NCBI GenBank assembly: GCA_002400415.1
Contig: DGQP01000002.1
Span: forward strand, 509,284-573,283
Direction of reading: 5' to 3'
Origin: Chitinophagaceae bacterium UBA4411
GTDB taxonomy: Bacteria; Bacteroidota; Bacteroidia; Chitinophagales; Chitinophagaceae
DNA length: 64,000 nt
The notes beneath the pieces are model-generated. The model worked only from the letters and a program-made list of their open reading frames with translations. It was not told the origin of the DNA and did not search any database. Both the position numbers and the translations under genes were made by a program. Positions 8,501 to 16,070 of this stretch are shown piece after piece (the first letter of the stretch is position 1; each line of letters opens with the position of its first letter).

Positions 8501-8992
8501 TTACTCAGCAGCGTTGTCTTCTGTTGCAGATGCTTCCGGTTTATCCGTGGTTTCTGCTTTCTTTTTCGAACCACCAGAACGACGGGTTTTCTTAGCCGGA
8601 GCTTTCGCTTCACCTTTACCCTTACCATATATCTCGTTAAAGTCAACCAGCTCGATCAATGCAGTTTCTGCATTATCACCGGGACGGGCACCTAACTTAA
8701 TGATACGGGTATAACCACCGGGACGACCGGCAACTTTTTCTGCCACATTACCAAACAGTTCTTTGATCGCTTCTTTGTCCTGCAGGTAGCTGAACACCAC
8801 ACGACGCTGGTGCGTGGTGTTGGTTTTACCTTTAGTGATCAGAGGCTCCACATATACACGCAATGCTTTCGCTTTTGCTACCGTGGTAACGATCCTTTTG
8901 TGCTCGATGAGCTGACAAGCCAGGTTACTCAGCAAAGCTTCTCTGTGAGCTTTGGTGCGGCTTAGATTTTTTACTTTGTCTCCGTGACGCAT
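8501..8992 (-). CDS. rplQ: 50S ribosomal protein L17
   Basis: The N-terminal two thirds (MRHGDKVKNLSRTKAHREAL..., GGYTRIIKLGARPGDNAETALIELV) are bL17, a large-subunit protein. The 163-residue length exceeds the about 120 of most bacteria because of a Lys/Ala/Glu-rich C-terminal tail from about residue 125 (KAPAKKTRRSGGSKKK and on), a common Bacteroidota extension likely to be disordered. It is the last gene of the operon, 96 bases after rpoA. Confidence 0.98.
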   Translation of the reverse strand: MRHGDKVKNLSRTKAHREALLSNLACQLIEHKRIVTTVAKAKALRVYVEPLITKGKTNTTHQRRVVFSYLQDKEAIKELFGNVAEKVAGRPGGYTRIIKLGARPGDNAETALIELVDFNEIYGKGKGEAKAPAKKTRRSGGSKKKAETTDKPEASATEDNAAE

Positions 8993-9088
8993 GACGTTTA
9001 GTTTTTGTTTCGGCTGTACCGTGTCAGGAATTACAACCTACTTATTAAAAAATAGTGGTTAGCCGCTGCCGGGCTAACCACAATACAT

Positions 9089-10090
9089 TTAGAACTCGCT
9101 TAAATCGATGCCTAATTTCACCAGGTCCATTCCGAAATGCAGGCCTCTTTCGGTCAGCACTTGTTCAATCTCAGCCAGTGATTTCTGACCGAAGTTGCGG
9201 AATTTCATCAGGTCTTCCTGCTCATATTGCACCAGTTCACTCAGTGAATTGATTTTTGCAGCTTTTAAGCAGTTAAAAGCACGAACAGACAGATCAAGAT
9301 CTTCCAATGGAGTCTTCAATACTTTACGCAGTTGTAAAGTTTGTTCGTCCACCAGGTCTTCTTTTTTCTCTTCCTTATTATCAAAAGTGATATTCTCATC
9401 TGTAATGATCATCAGGTGCTGGATCAGGATGCGTGAAGCCTGCTTCACGGCTTCTTCCGGATGGATGGTACCATCTGTAGAAACTTCCATGATCAGTTTT
9501 TCGAAGTCAGTCCTTTGTTCCACACGGGTATTCTCGATAGTATACTTTACATTCTTGATCGGCGTATAAATAGCATCGATAGGAATATAACCCAGCGGGG
9601 CATCTTTCGGTTTGTTATCTTCAGCAGGAACATAGCCACGTCCTTTACCGATAGTCAGCTCCACATCCATCTTTGCAGATGAATCAAGTGTGCAAATCAG
9701 CAGGTCTGGGTTCATGATCTGGAAAGAATGTGTTCCTTCACCGATCATTCCGGCGGTGAATTCGGTCCTGTTTTTTATAGACAAAATGATTTTCTCATTA
9801 GCCACTTCATGATCAACGATCTTTTTGAAACGAACCTGTTTCAGGTTCAGGAAAATCTCCACTACGTCTTCACTAACACCTTTCATGGTAGCGAATTCAT
9901 GCTCCACACCTTCGATCTTCACACCAATGATGGCATAGCCTTCCAATGAATTCAGCAATACACGGCGAAGTGCATTACCTATCGTCACGCCATAACCGGG
10001 CTCCAATGGGCGAAACTCAAACTGAGCTTCAAAATCCGTAGCCTTTTGCAGAATGATCTTATCAGGTTTCTGGAAATTTAAAATTGCCAT
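9089..10090 (-). CDS. rpoA: RNA polymerase alpha subunit
   Basis: This 333-residue protein has the alpha N-terminal dimerization and assembly domain (about 1-235; FEPLEPGYGVTIGNALRRVLLNSLEG-type region), a linker rich in Glu/Lys, and the helix-hairpin-helix C-terminal domain (about 255-333; NCLKAAKINSLSELVQYEQ, LMKFRNFGQKSLAEI). It initiates assembly of core RNA polymerase, and its C-terminal domain contacts UP elements and activators. It is in its usual place between rpsD and rplQ. Confidence 0.99.
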   Translation of the reverse strand: MAILNFQKPDKIILQKATDFEAQFEFRPLEPGYGVTIGNALRRVLLNSLEGYAIIGVKIEGVEHEFATMKGVSEDVVEIFLNLKQVRFKKIVDHEVANEKIILSIKNRTEFTAGMIGEGTHSFQIMNPDLLICTLDSSAKMDVELTIGKGRGYVPAEDNKPKDAPLGYIPIDAIYTPIKNVKYTIENTRVEQRTDFEKLIMEVSTDGTIHPEEAVKQASRILIQHLMIITDENITFDNKEEKKEDLVDEQTLQLRKVLKTPLEDLDLSVRAFNCLKAAKINSLSELVQYEQEDLMKFRNFGQKSLAEIEQVLTERGLHFGMDLVKLGIDLSEF

Positions 10091-10207
10091 ATTTTATTCT
10101 TTAGATTTAAAATGATTGTGTTACCAGTTTCAGCATTACTCTCATCGCCTGTTGCGCCTGCCGGCTGGCAGACCGCACTCCTGTACGTTCTGAATACAAT
10201 TCAGCTA

Positions 10208-10813
10208 TTACTTAGAGTACAATTCGACGATCAGTTGCTCCTTGATGTTTTCAGGAACGCTTTCCCTTTCAGGATAAGTAATGAAAGTACCTTTGAACTC
10301 GGTTTCACTCCAATCCAGCCAGTTGAACTTAGGGTTCTTAGCACGAACAATACTGGTAATTGACTCTCTTGTTTTGCTGCCTTCTTTGATTGTAATCACA
10401 TCACCGGCTTTCAACTGGTAAGAAGGAACATTCACAACTTCGCCATTTACTTCAATGTGTTTGTGGCTAACGAGCTGGCGGGCAGCAGGACGTGAAGGAG
10501 CAATACCCATACGGAAAACTGTGTTGTCCAGGCGGGCTTCCAGCAACTTAATGAGGTTTTCACCAGTTACACCTTTACGGCGTGATGCTTCCTCAAAAGT
10601 TTTACGGAATTGTTTCTCTAATACACCATATGTGTATTTAGCCTTTTGCTTTTCGCGGAGCTGTAAAGCGTATTCACCTAAGGTTTTACGTTTACGTTTC
10701 TCACCATGCTGACCGGGAGGGTTACTGTTTTTACCCAACCATTTACCATTGCCTAAAATAGGCTCTCCAAAAATGCGGGAGATCTTGGTCTTTGGACCAG
10801 TGTACCTTGCCAT
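10208..10813 (-). CDS. rpsD: 30S ribosomal protein S4
   Basis: This 201-residue uS4 nucleates small-subunit assembly on 16S rRNA. Its S4 RNA-binding domain is visible (LDNTVFRMGIAPSRPAARQLVSHKHIEVNGEVV), after the N-terminal MARYTGPKTKISRIFGE. It is preceded by a 203-base spacer that contains a word-repeat tract, unusually long for this operon, and followed by rpoA. Confidence 0.98.
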   Translation of the reverse strand: MARYTGPKTKISRIFGEPILGNGKWLGKNSNPPGQHGEKRKRKTLGEYALQLREKQKAKYTYGVLEKQFRKTFEEASRRKGVTGENLIKLLEARLDNTVFRMGIAPSRPAARQLVSHKHIEVNGEVVNVPSYQLKAGDVITIKEGSKTRESITSIVRAKNPKFNWLDWSETEFKGTFITYPERESVPENIKEQLIVELYSK

Positions 10814-10930
10814 AATTTTACTTTCATTTAAGCTTTTTTAGAATCCGGTACAACGATCAGTAAAAAGCTTTAAAAAAATTAATCGTGTACCCTTTTAAAA
10901 AATGAAACCAATCTGGCTCAAATATGTGTA

Positions 10931-11014
10931 AGTCAGAAAGTCCGGAAGTCTGTAAGACCGAAAGAATTCTCCTATTATCTGGATTTCTGTCCGGGGCTTT
11001 CCGTCTTTCGGACT
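10931..11014. repeat. Word-repeat tract with inverted halves between rpsK and rpsD
   Basis: The 10814-11016 spacer holds a tract of 7-8-base words (AGTCAGAA, AGTCCGGA, AGTCTGTA and similar) at 10931-10964, and a second tract at 10981-11014 (ending TTTCGGACT) whose reverse complement begins with AGTCCGAAAG. The two halves can pair imperfectly across a loop of about 16 bases. The tract ends two bases from the rpsK stop codon. It is the same word family as the repeats around the S23 gene at 4.3-4.8 kb. No strong U-run follows, so it is not a typical terminator. Confidence 0.6.
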
Positions 11015-11016
11015 AA

Positions 11017-11427
11017 TTAAACTCTTCTCTTCTTCGGAGGACGGCAGCCGTTGTGTGGCAACGGAGTAACGTCTTTGATCATTACGATCTCGATACCGCT
11101 TTGTGACAGGGAGCGGATAGAACTTTCACGGCCGGCACCGGGGCCTTTTACATAAACATCCACTCTTTTCAGACCGGCATCAAATGCAGTTTTTGCAGCA
11201 TCAGCAGCCGCCATTTGTGCGGCATAAGGAGTGTTCTTTTTGGAACCCTTAAAGCCCATTTTACCGGCGCTGCTCCAGGAAATAACCTGGCCGTTCTTGT
11301 TGGTAAGGCTGATGATAATGTTGTTGAATGTAGCAGAAATGTGGGCATCTCCGTAAGAATCCACTTTCACCACTCTTTTTTTAGCAGCCGCTTTTGCGCT
11401 AACCTGCTGTGCTTGTGCTTTTGCCAT
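11017..11427 (-). CDS. rpsK: 30S ribosomal protein S11
   Basis: This uS11 protein binds 16S rRNA in the platform and lines the mRNA exit. Characteristic segments are AHISATFNNIIISLT, SWSSAGKMGFKGSKK, YVKGPGAGRESSIRSL and the C-terminal PPKKRRV. The open frame runs up to 11508, but the conserved protein starts at the ATG at 11427 (MAKAQAQQVSAKAAAKKRVV); the 27 upstream codons are spacer. This gives 136 residues. Confidence 0.97.
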   Translation of the reverse strand: MAKAQAQQVSAKAAAKKRVVKVDSYGDAHISATFNNIIISLTNKNGQVISWSSAGKMGFKGSKKNTPYAAQMAAADAAKTAFDAGLKRVDVYVKGPGAGRESSIRSLSQSGIEIVMIKDVTPLPHNGCRPPKKRRV

Positions 11428-11553
11428 GTTTGTTGTTCTGAGGTAATCTTTACTTATTAATATTATCCCGCTTTTAAAACGGAACCTGAACTGATCCTCC
11501 TCCTGCACCGGGTATCCGCAATCAATTCAGTGGTTGTTGGTGCATATTTAAAA

Positions 11554-11618
11554 AGCTTCGAGCTGTGAGCTGTGAGTTTCGAGTAAGACTCGTTGCTCGC
11601 AGCTAACAGCTCGCCGCT
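11554..11618 (-). repeat. Long imperfect hairpin between rpsM and rpsK
   Basis: Bases 11554-11584 and 11588-11618 are 31-base arms that pair at 24 positions, plus two G-U pairs, across a 3-base loop. The arms are built from words such as AGCTGTG and AGCTTCG. On the minus strand the hairpin starts 4 bases after the rpsM stop and is followed by TTTTT, so it has the shape of a large terminator or attenuator inside the operon. It may lower expression of rpsK, rpsD, rpoA and rplQ relative to rpsM, or be a decayed repeat with no role. Confidence 0.7.
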
Positions 11619-11622
11619 AATT

Positions 11623-12003
11623 TTACTTTTTAGGCGCCTTCTTCTTACCGGCAACCGTCTTCCTTTTACCTTTCCGGGTACGGCTGTTGGTTTTAGTACG
11701 CTGCCCGCGAACCGGGAGACCTTTACGATGGCGAAGACCACGGTAGCAGGCGATATCCAGTAAACGCTTGATACTCATCTGTATTTCTGAACGCAGCTGA
11801 CCTTCCACCTTGAACTCTTCCGTAATGGTATTACGGATAGCATTCAGGTCTTCATCATTCCATTCGTTCACTTTCTTGCTGCGGTCAATATTGTGCTTGT
11901 CAAGAATATACTTAGCAGTAGATGGGCCAATACCATATATATAGGTAAGACCAATTTCGCCTCTTTTATTTTTTGGTAAGTCAACACCGGCAATACGAGC
12001 CAT
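11623..12003 (-). CDS. rpsM: 30S ribosomal protein S13
   Basis: This 126-residue uS13 sits in the 30S head and contacts tRNA and the large subunit. It begins MARIAGVDLPKNKRGEIGLTYIYGIG and ends with the basic tail containing RGLRHRKGLPVRGQRTKTNSR, as in bacterial S13. The order infA-rpmJ-rpsM-rpsK-rpsD-rpoA-rplQ is the standard one. Confidence 0.98.
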   Translation of the reverse strand: MARIAGVDLPKNKRGEIGLTYIYGIGPSTAKYILDKHNIDRSKKVNEWNDEDLNAIRNTITEEFKVEGQLRSEIQMSIKRLLDIACYRGLRHRKGLPVRGQRTKTNSRTRKGKRKTVAGKKKAPKK

Positions 12004-12043
12004 ATTATTTATTTATCTTTTTAATATTTACGTTATAACAAGA

Positions 12044-12160
12044 TTATCCCTGTCTTTGCTTGAAACGGGGATTCTTTTTGTTAATGACATACAGCTTGCC
12101 TTTACGACGTACAATTTTGCAGTCGGCGCTACGCTTTTTGATGGATGCTCTAACTTTCAT
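12044..12160 (-). CDS. rpmJ: 50S ribosomal protein L36
   Basis: A 38-codon gene between infA and rpsM encodes MKVRASIKKRSADCKIVRRK followed by GKLYVINKKNPRFKQRQG. This is bL36, the smallest large-subunit protein. Only one cysteine remains (C14), so this is the zinc-free (C-) form, usual in Bacteroidota. The ATG complement is at 12158-12160 and the TAA complement at 12044-12046. Confidence 0.97.
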   Translation of the reverse strand: MKVRASIKKRSADCKIVRRKGKLYVINKKNPRFKQRQG

Positions 12161-12179
12161 CGTTGTTTATTTTCTGCGT

Positions 12180-12205
12180 TAAGCTTTCAGCTTTTGGCTG
12201 TTAGC
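12180..12205. repeat. Short word-repeat tract after infA
   Basis: The stretch contains three AGC-type words (AGCTTTC, AGCTTTTGGCTG, TTAGC) resembling the tract between rpsM and rpsK. On the minus strand it begins 2 bases after the infA stop codon. Confidence 0.4.
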
Positions 12206-12206
12206 A

Positions 12207-12425
12207 TTATTTATACCTGAAATTGATTCGTCCTCTTGTCAGATCATAAGGCGATAATTCCACCCCCACTTTATCCCCCGGTAAAATCCTTATGTAGTGC
12301 ATTCTCATTTTCCCAGAGATGGTGGCCAGTATTTCGTGACCGTTTTCCAGTTTCACCTTGAACATTGCGTTGGACAAGGCTTCCAGGATGACCCCATCTT
12401 GTTTAATAAGTGCTTGTTTAGACAT
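12207..12425 (-). CDS. infA: Translation initiation factor IF-1
   Basis: This 72-residue single OB-fold protein matches IF-1 (MSKQALIKQDGVILEALSN, GHEILATISGKMRMHYIRIL, PYDLTRGRINFRYK). It binds the ribosomal A site during initiation. Here it is the first gene of the ribosomal-protein operon; secY and map, often upstream, are absent from the flanking DNA, so this part of the spc/alpha cluster has been separated. A clear -7 element lies 16 bases upstream. Confidence 0.98.
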   Translation of the reverse strand: MSKQALIKQDGVILEALSNAMFKVKLENGHEILATISGKMRMHYIRILPGDKVGVELSPYDLTRGRINFRYK

Positions 12426-12441
12426 ATTGATTTTAGGGCTG

Positions 12442-12449
12442 CAAAGATA
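12442..12449 (-). promoter_or_regulatory. -7 element of the infA-rplQ operon
   Basis: The minus strand reads TATCTTTG, an exact TAnnTTTG match, ending 16 bases before the infA start codon. The TSS would fall in the GCAGCC just after it. The -33 TTG is not obvious. It lies just downstream of the terminator of the preceding gene, so the operon starts here. Confidence 0.65.
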
Positions 12450-12460
12450 GGCGGATGCAC

Positions 12461-12497
12461 CCGAAAAAAGAAGAAACCCCGGCTTTTTTTCGGGGCT
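12461..12497 (-). terminator. Terminator of the 12548-12943 gene
   Basis: On the minus strand GCCCCG and CGGGGT (5 GC pairs plus a G-U) enclose AAAAAAAGC, followed by TTCTTCTTTTTT. It separates the upstream unknown gene from infA. Confidence 0.75.
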
Positions 12498-12547
12498 ATG
12501 TGGAAAAAAGCGGTTGCCGTTCAGAAATCAGGCTGAAATATTGGTTA

Positions 12548-12943
12548 TCAGGCCTTCTCTAAATGCACCTTGGTCATAGACAGATACAGATTCTGGAGCT
12601 CATGCACCCCCAGCAGGAAGCTAAAATGGCGCCGGTCTTCCCTCCACCACATTTCAATATTGGAAAAATCGCCTTTTTTGGGGGTTACCAGGCGAAAAGA
12701 GTCTTTTTTGTACTTCACTCCCCCGTTTTCGTCGTCTTTCGTGAACCCGAGCTTCACCAGTTGATTTTCATCAAGCGGAACGGCGAACATTTCTTCCGGG
12801 CTGTACCAAAATTCCTGGATGCCGTTATCCACCAGGGCCTGGTTCTCTTCGTGACTGATGCTCACCACCGTTCCTTCCCTCCTTACACCCTCATCATCTA
12901 CAATAATGATATCACCGGACTTAAGGTCGTTAATCTTTAGCAT
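12548..12943 (-). CDS. Conserved protein of unknown function
   Basis: This 131-residue soluble protein has an N-terminal beta-rich part (INDLKSGDIIIVDDEGVRREGTVVSI, like a small KOW/SH3 barrel), a middle segment with SPEEMFAVPLDENQLVKLGF, and a C-terminal part, DFSNIEMWWREDRRHFSFLL followed by GVHELQNLYLSMT. The HELQNLY ending resembles short proteins seen in Bacteroidota genomes and phages whose function I do not know. It lies 60 bases after the efflux permease genes in the same direction and has its own terminator. No function is assigned. Confidence 0.75.
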   Translation of the reverse strand: MLKINDLKSGDIIIVDDEGVRREGTVVSISHEENQALVDNGIQEFWYSPEEMFAVPLDENQLVKLGFTKDDENGGVKYKKDSFRLVTPKKGDFSNIEMWWREDRRHFSFLLGVHELQNLYLSMTKVHLEKA

Positions 12944-13003
12944 AACAATCGTTTTTAGTTATCCGAATATAAAAAAGATTGCCGGCTTTTGAAAAAGGAT
13001 TTA

Positions 13004-14122
13004 TCAGGATCTTTTATGATAATTAACAACCGCCCAGCCATTCAGCAGTACGGCAAACCCCAAAACTGTGAGCAACTGGTATTTGATATCTGCCAGGCCG
13101 CTTCCTTTCAGTACCACCATCCGGATCACCTCGATAAAATAGGAAACCGGGTTAGCTTTGGTAATAGCCTGCGCCCACCCCGGCATGCTGTCAATCGAGG
13201 TGTATAGACCTCCCATTAATACAAAGATCATCATCAGGAAAAAAGAGATCAGCATCGCCTGCTGCTGGTTATTGGCATAAGTGGAGATTAGCAGACCCAG
13301 TCCCAGCACAGCCAGCAGGTAAACTGCGGCAAAAAGGTAAATGGTCAAAAAACTGCCTGCCGGGTAAATACCATATACGATCCAGGCAATACCGAAGCCA
13401 ATTGTAAATACCAATAACCCCAACATCCAGAAAGGGATCAGCTTCCCCAGGATGAAATGAAATTTTTTGACCGGGGTTACATTGATCTGCTCTATCGTCC
13501 CGATCTCCTTTTCCTTTACAATATTAATTGCCGTGAGGTTGGCGCCAACCATTGTCAGCAGCAGTACCAGTATTCCCGGCACCATAAATACCTTATAGTT
13601 CATCGAAGGGTTGAACCAGTTAGAATTGGTGACTTCTATATTTGTTTCAGGACTGAAACGGGGGAATTGTATCCACTCCGTCCGCACTTCCTGGTTATAA
13701 TCCTGGATAATGCTGCGCAGGTAGGAACTGCCCAACCCTGCTTTTACCCCGTTGATTGCATTGACGGCCATGAACAATTTTGATTCATTCTCTTTGACAA
13801 GATTCTTTTCAAAAGAGGCCGGTATTTCCAGTATAATATCCGCTTTGTCATGTTCAATCTCGCCAAGTGTCTTTTCGAAGGAGCTGGTATAATCTGTCAG
13901 AATAAAATAGCCCGAAGCGGTGATCTTATTAGTAAGGCTGCGGGAATAATCTGAACGGTCATGATCGATCACTGCCAGTTTGATATTCTTGATCTCATAA
14001 TCGGCTGCCCATGGCAATACGATCAGCTGGATGACAGGCATGATGAAAATGATCCGGAGAATGGAGGGATCTCTGAATATTTGCCTGAATTCCTTTTGCA
14101 ATAAAAATTTCAATGTCCTCAT
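13004..14122 (-). CDS. ABC-2 type efflux permease (second)
   Basis: This 372-residue permease has a cytoplasmic start, one N-terminal membrane span (about residues 23-40), a large periplasmic domain (about 45-175) and a block of five to six spans, the layout of YbhS/YbhR-type exporters. NIVKEKEIGTIEQINVTPVK is the conserved coupling-helix region of this family. It overlaps the preceding permease by 4 bases (ATGA), so translation is coupled and the two probably form a heterodimer. Confidence 0.92.
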   Translation of the reverse strand: MRTLKFLLQKEFRQIFRDPSILRIIFIMPVIQLIVLPWAADYEIKNIKLAVIDHDRSDYSRSLTNKITASGYFILTDYTSSFEKTLGEIEHDKADIILEIPASFEKNLVKENESKLFMAVNAINGVKAGLGSSYLRSIIQDYNQEVRTEWIQFPRFSPETNIEVTNSNWFNPSMNYKVFMVPGILVLLLTMVGANLTAINIVKEKEIGTIEQINVTPVKKFHFILGKLIPFWMLGLLVFTIGFGIAWIVYGIYPAGSFLTIYLFAAVYLLAVLGLGLLISTYANNQQQAMLISFFLMMIFVLMGGLYTSIDSMPGWAQAITKANPVSYFIEVIRMVVLKGSGLADIKYQLLTVLGFAVLLNGWAVVNYHKRS

Positions 14123-15225
14123 GCCAGGCGGATTTTAAAGTTCTTAATAGCAAGACCCAGGAAAAAAATAAGCATCCCGGTTAATATCAGCGTCTCTTTC
14201 CAGACTGCGTGCAGGCCGATGCCTTTGATCATGACTGATTTTACAATACTGTAATACCATTTGGCAGGGACAATATTTGACACAGTCCGCAACGGCAATG
14301 GCATATTTTCCACCGGAAACATAAAACCACTGAGCATTACTGTTGGCAGGAAGAGTGCGACCAGCGAAATAAACATGGCCGTTTGCTGGGATTCAGCCCT
14401 GGATGATATCAGCAAACCCAATGCTAAAGACACGAGGGTAAATAAAAGACTTTCAAAAACCAGCAATAACAGGCTTCCGTTAATGGGCACATCCAGAACG
14501 AATACACTTAATAACAGAATACTGGTGATATTGACAGAAGATAACAAAAGATAAGGGACAGCTTTTGCAATAACGATCCGGAAAGGTTTCATCGGAGATA
14601 CTAGCATGATTTCCATCGTGCCCATTTCCTTTTCCCGGACAATTGTAATGGCAGTCATCATCGTACAAACGAGCAGTAAAACCATTGCCATCACACCCGG
14701 TACAAAATTATAGGCGCCTTTCAGCTCCGGGTTATACAGCATCCGCATCTCCGTACTGATCGTATAAGGTAATTTCCGGCCTTGGGTGATCCTGTCCTGG
14801 TAATCCATAATGACAGCTGTGGCATAGTTGGTGAGTGTGTTTGCCACATTGGGATCTGAAGCATCTGCGATCAGTTGCACCTGCGCCTTATTAAAATGCT
14901 GCAGGTCTTCATTAAAGCTGGCAGGGAAAATAACAGCCAGTTTGATCCTGCCTTTTTTAAAGATGGGTTCAATCTCATCAGCCGAATGAATAACCTGATC
15001 CACTTCAAAATACCGGCTTGCTTCAATTTGAGCAATCAGCGAAGTTGAAGCTGCATCATTAGAAGGATCAAGGATGGCAATTTTCGAATTCTTTACTTCA
15101 TTGGTAAGTGCAAACCCAAAAATAATGATCTGCACCACCGGCATTCCCAGCAGGATGAACATCGTCCGTTTATCCCTGAAAATGTGGTAAAATTCTTTTC
15201 TTACAAATGCTATAAATTGCTTCAT
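14119..15225 (-). CDS. ABC-2 type efflux permease (first)
   Basis: This 368-residue permease is homologous to its downstream neighbour: FVRKEFYHIFRDKRTMFILLGMPVVQIIIFGFAL at the start (given here only as a landmark region, residues 8-41), a periplasmic domain, and TIVREKEMGTMEIMLVSPMK before the membrane block. Together they would make the pore of a YbhFSR-like ABC exporter. It follows the second ATPase with a 98-base gap containing a word-repeat tract; the other gene borders in this operon are tighter. Confidence 0.92.
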   Translation of the reverse strand: MKQFIAFVRKEFYHIFRDKRTMFILLGMPVVQIIIFGFALTNEVKNSKIAILDPSNDAASTSLIAQIEASRYFEVDQVIHSADEIEPIFKKGRIKLAVIFPASFNEDLQHFNKAQVQLIADASDPNVANTLTNYATAVIMDYQDRITQGRKLPYTISTEMRMLYNPELKGAYNFVPGVMAMVLLLVCTMMTAITIVREKEMGTMEIMLVSPMKPFRIVIAKAVPYLLLSSVNITSILLLSVFVLDVPINGSLLLLVFESLLFTLVSLALGLLISSRAESQQTAMFISLVALFLPTVMLSGFMFPVENMPLPLRTVSNIVPAKWYYSIVKSVMIKGIGLHAVWKETLILTGMLIFFLGLAIKNFKIRLA

Positions 15226-15234
15226 TACTTTAGT

Positions 15235-15266
15235 AGTTGACAGGTTGAAATGTTTACCAGTTGATA
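15235..15266. repeat. Octamer word tract between ATPase and permease genes
   Basis: Four consecutive 8-base units (AGTTGACA, GGTTGAAA, then TGTTTACC and AGTTGATA) lie in the 98-base gap. The reverse complement resembles the AACC-type octamers found between the TPR gene and rpe. Confidence 0.45.
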
Positions 15267-15323
15267 AGACTACTATTCAAAGTGGCCTTAATTCCCGATA
15301 GGTATTTCGCCCTTTTTTATTCA

Positions 15324-16070
15324 CTAGTCTGCTGACCGCACTGCTTTCCTGGCCAGTTTCAAAAACACATCGTCCATAGTTGCCACGCCATAGGTTTTTT
15401 TTAATTGCTGCGGGGTATCCAATGCATCGATTCTTCCGTCCACCATAATCGATACCCTGTTACAATACTCCGCCTCATCCATATAGTGCGTGGTAACAAA
15501 AATGGTAATGCCAGCATTTGCTGCCTGGTAAATCATATTCCAGAATTCTCTTCTTGTTACTGGATCAACCCCCCCTGTCGGCTCATCCAGGAAAACAATT
15601 TTTGGTTCGTGGAAAATGGCGACAGAGAAGGCCAGTTTTTGTTTCCAGCCGAGAGGCAGCGATTTTACCAGCTTATCCCCTTCTGCTGTGAGATGCAACC
15701 GGTCCAGCACCACAGCCGTTTTTTCTTTGATGAATTGATTGCTCTTTCCATAGATGCCTGCATAAAACCGGATATTCTCTTTTACGGTCAGATCCTCATA
15801 CAGGGAGAACTTCTGGCTCATATACCCGATATTCTGCTTGATCTTTTCATTCTCTTTATATACATCAAAGCCTGCAACACTTGCTTTACCTGAAGTGGGC
15901 ATCGACAACCCTGATAACATCCGCATGGCCGTTGTCTTACCGGCCCCGTTTGCTCCCAGGAAACCAAATATTTCCCCCCGGTACACGTCAAAAGAGATAG
16001 CATCCACCGCAGTAAAACTGCCGAAACGCTTGCTAAGATGTTCTGCTGTTATGACCCTATCAGTACTCAT
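15324..16070 (-). CDS. ABC transporter ATPase, YbhF C-half type
   Basis: This 248-residue ATPase has Walker A GANGAGKTTA near residue 40, Walker B IVFLDEPTGGVD, and the H-loop TTHYMDEAE. The signature LSGGQ is replaced by LPLGWKQKLAF, as in the second half of E. coli YbhF. Its start abuts the stop of the other ATPase (TAA directly followed by ATG). In E. coli both halves are one protein; here they are separate genes. Confidence 0.93.
   Translation of the reverse strand: MSTDRVITAEHLSKRFGSFTAVDAISFDVYRGEIFGFLGANGAGKTTAMRMLSGLSMPTSGKASVAGFDVYKENEKIKQNIGYMSQKFSLYEDLTVKENIRFYAGIYGKSNQFIKEKTAVVLDRLHLTAEGDKLVKSLPLGWKQKLAFSVAIFHEPKIVFLDEPTGGVDPVTRREFWNMIYQAANAGITIFVTTHYMDEAEYCNRVSIMVDGRIDALDTPQQLKKTYGVATMDDVFLKLARKAVRSAD

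Noticed and set aside
8382..8714. Plus-strand frame opposite rplQ
   Set aside because: It crosses the bidirectional terminator and is antisense to the L17 tail; no protein features.
11428..11508. N-terminal extension of rpsK
   Set aside because: The conserved S11 protein starts at the ATG at 11427; the extra 27 codons are spacer without family similarity.
11463..11741. 92-codon minus-strand frame across the rpsM end and the hairpin
   Set aside because: It is an out-of-frame shadow of rpsM that runs into the word-repeat hairpin.
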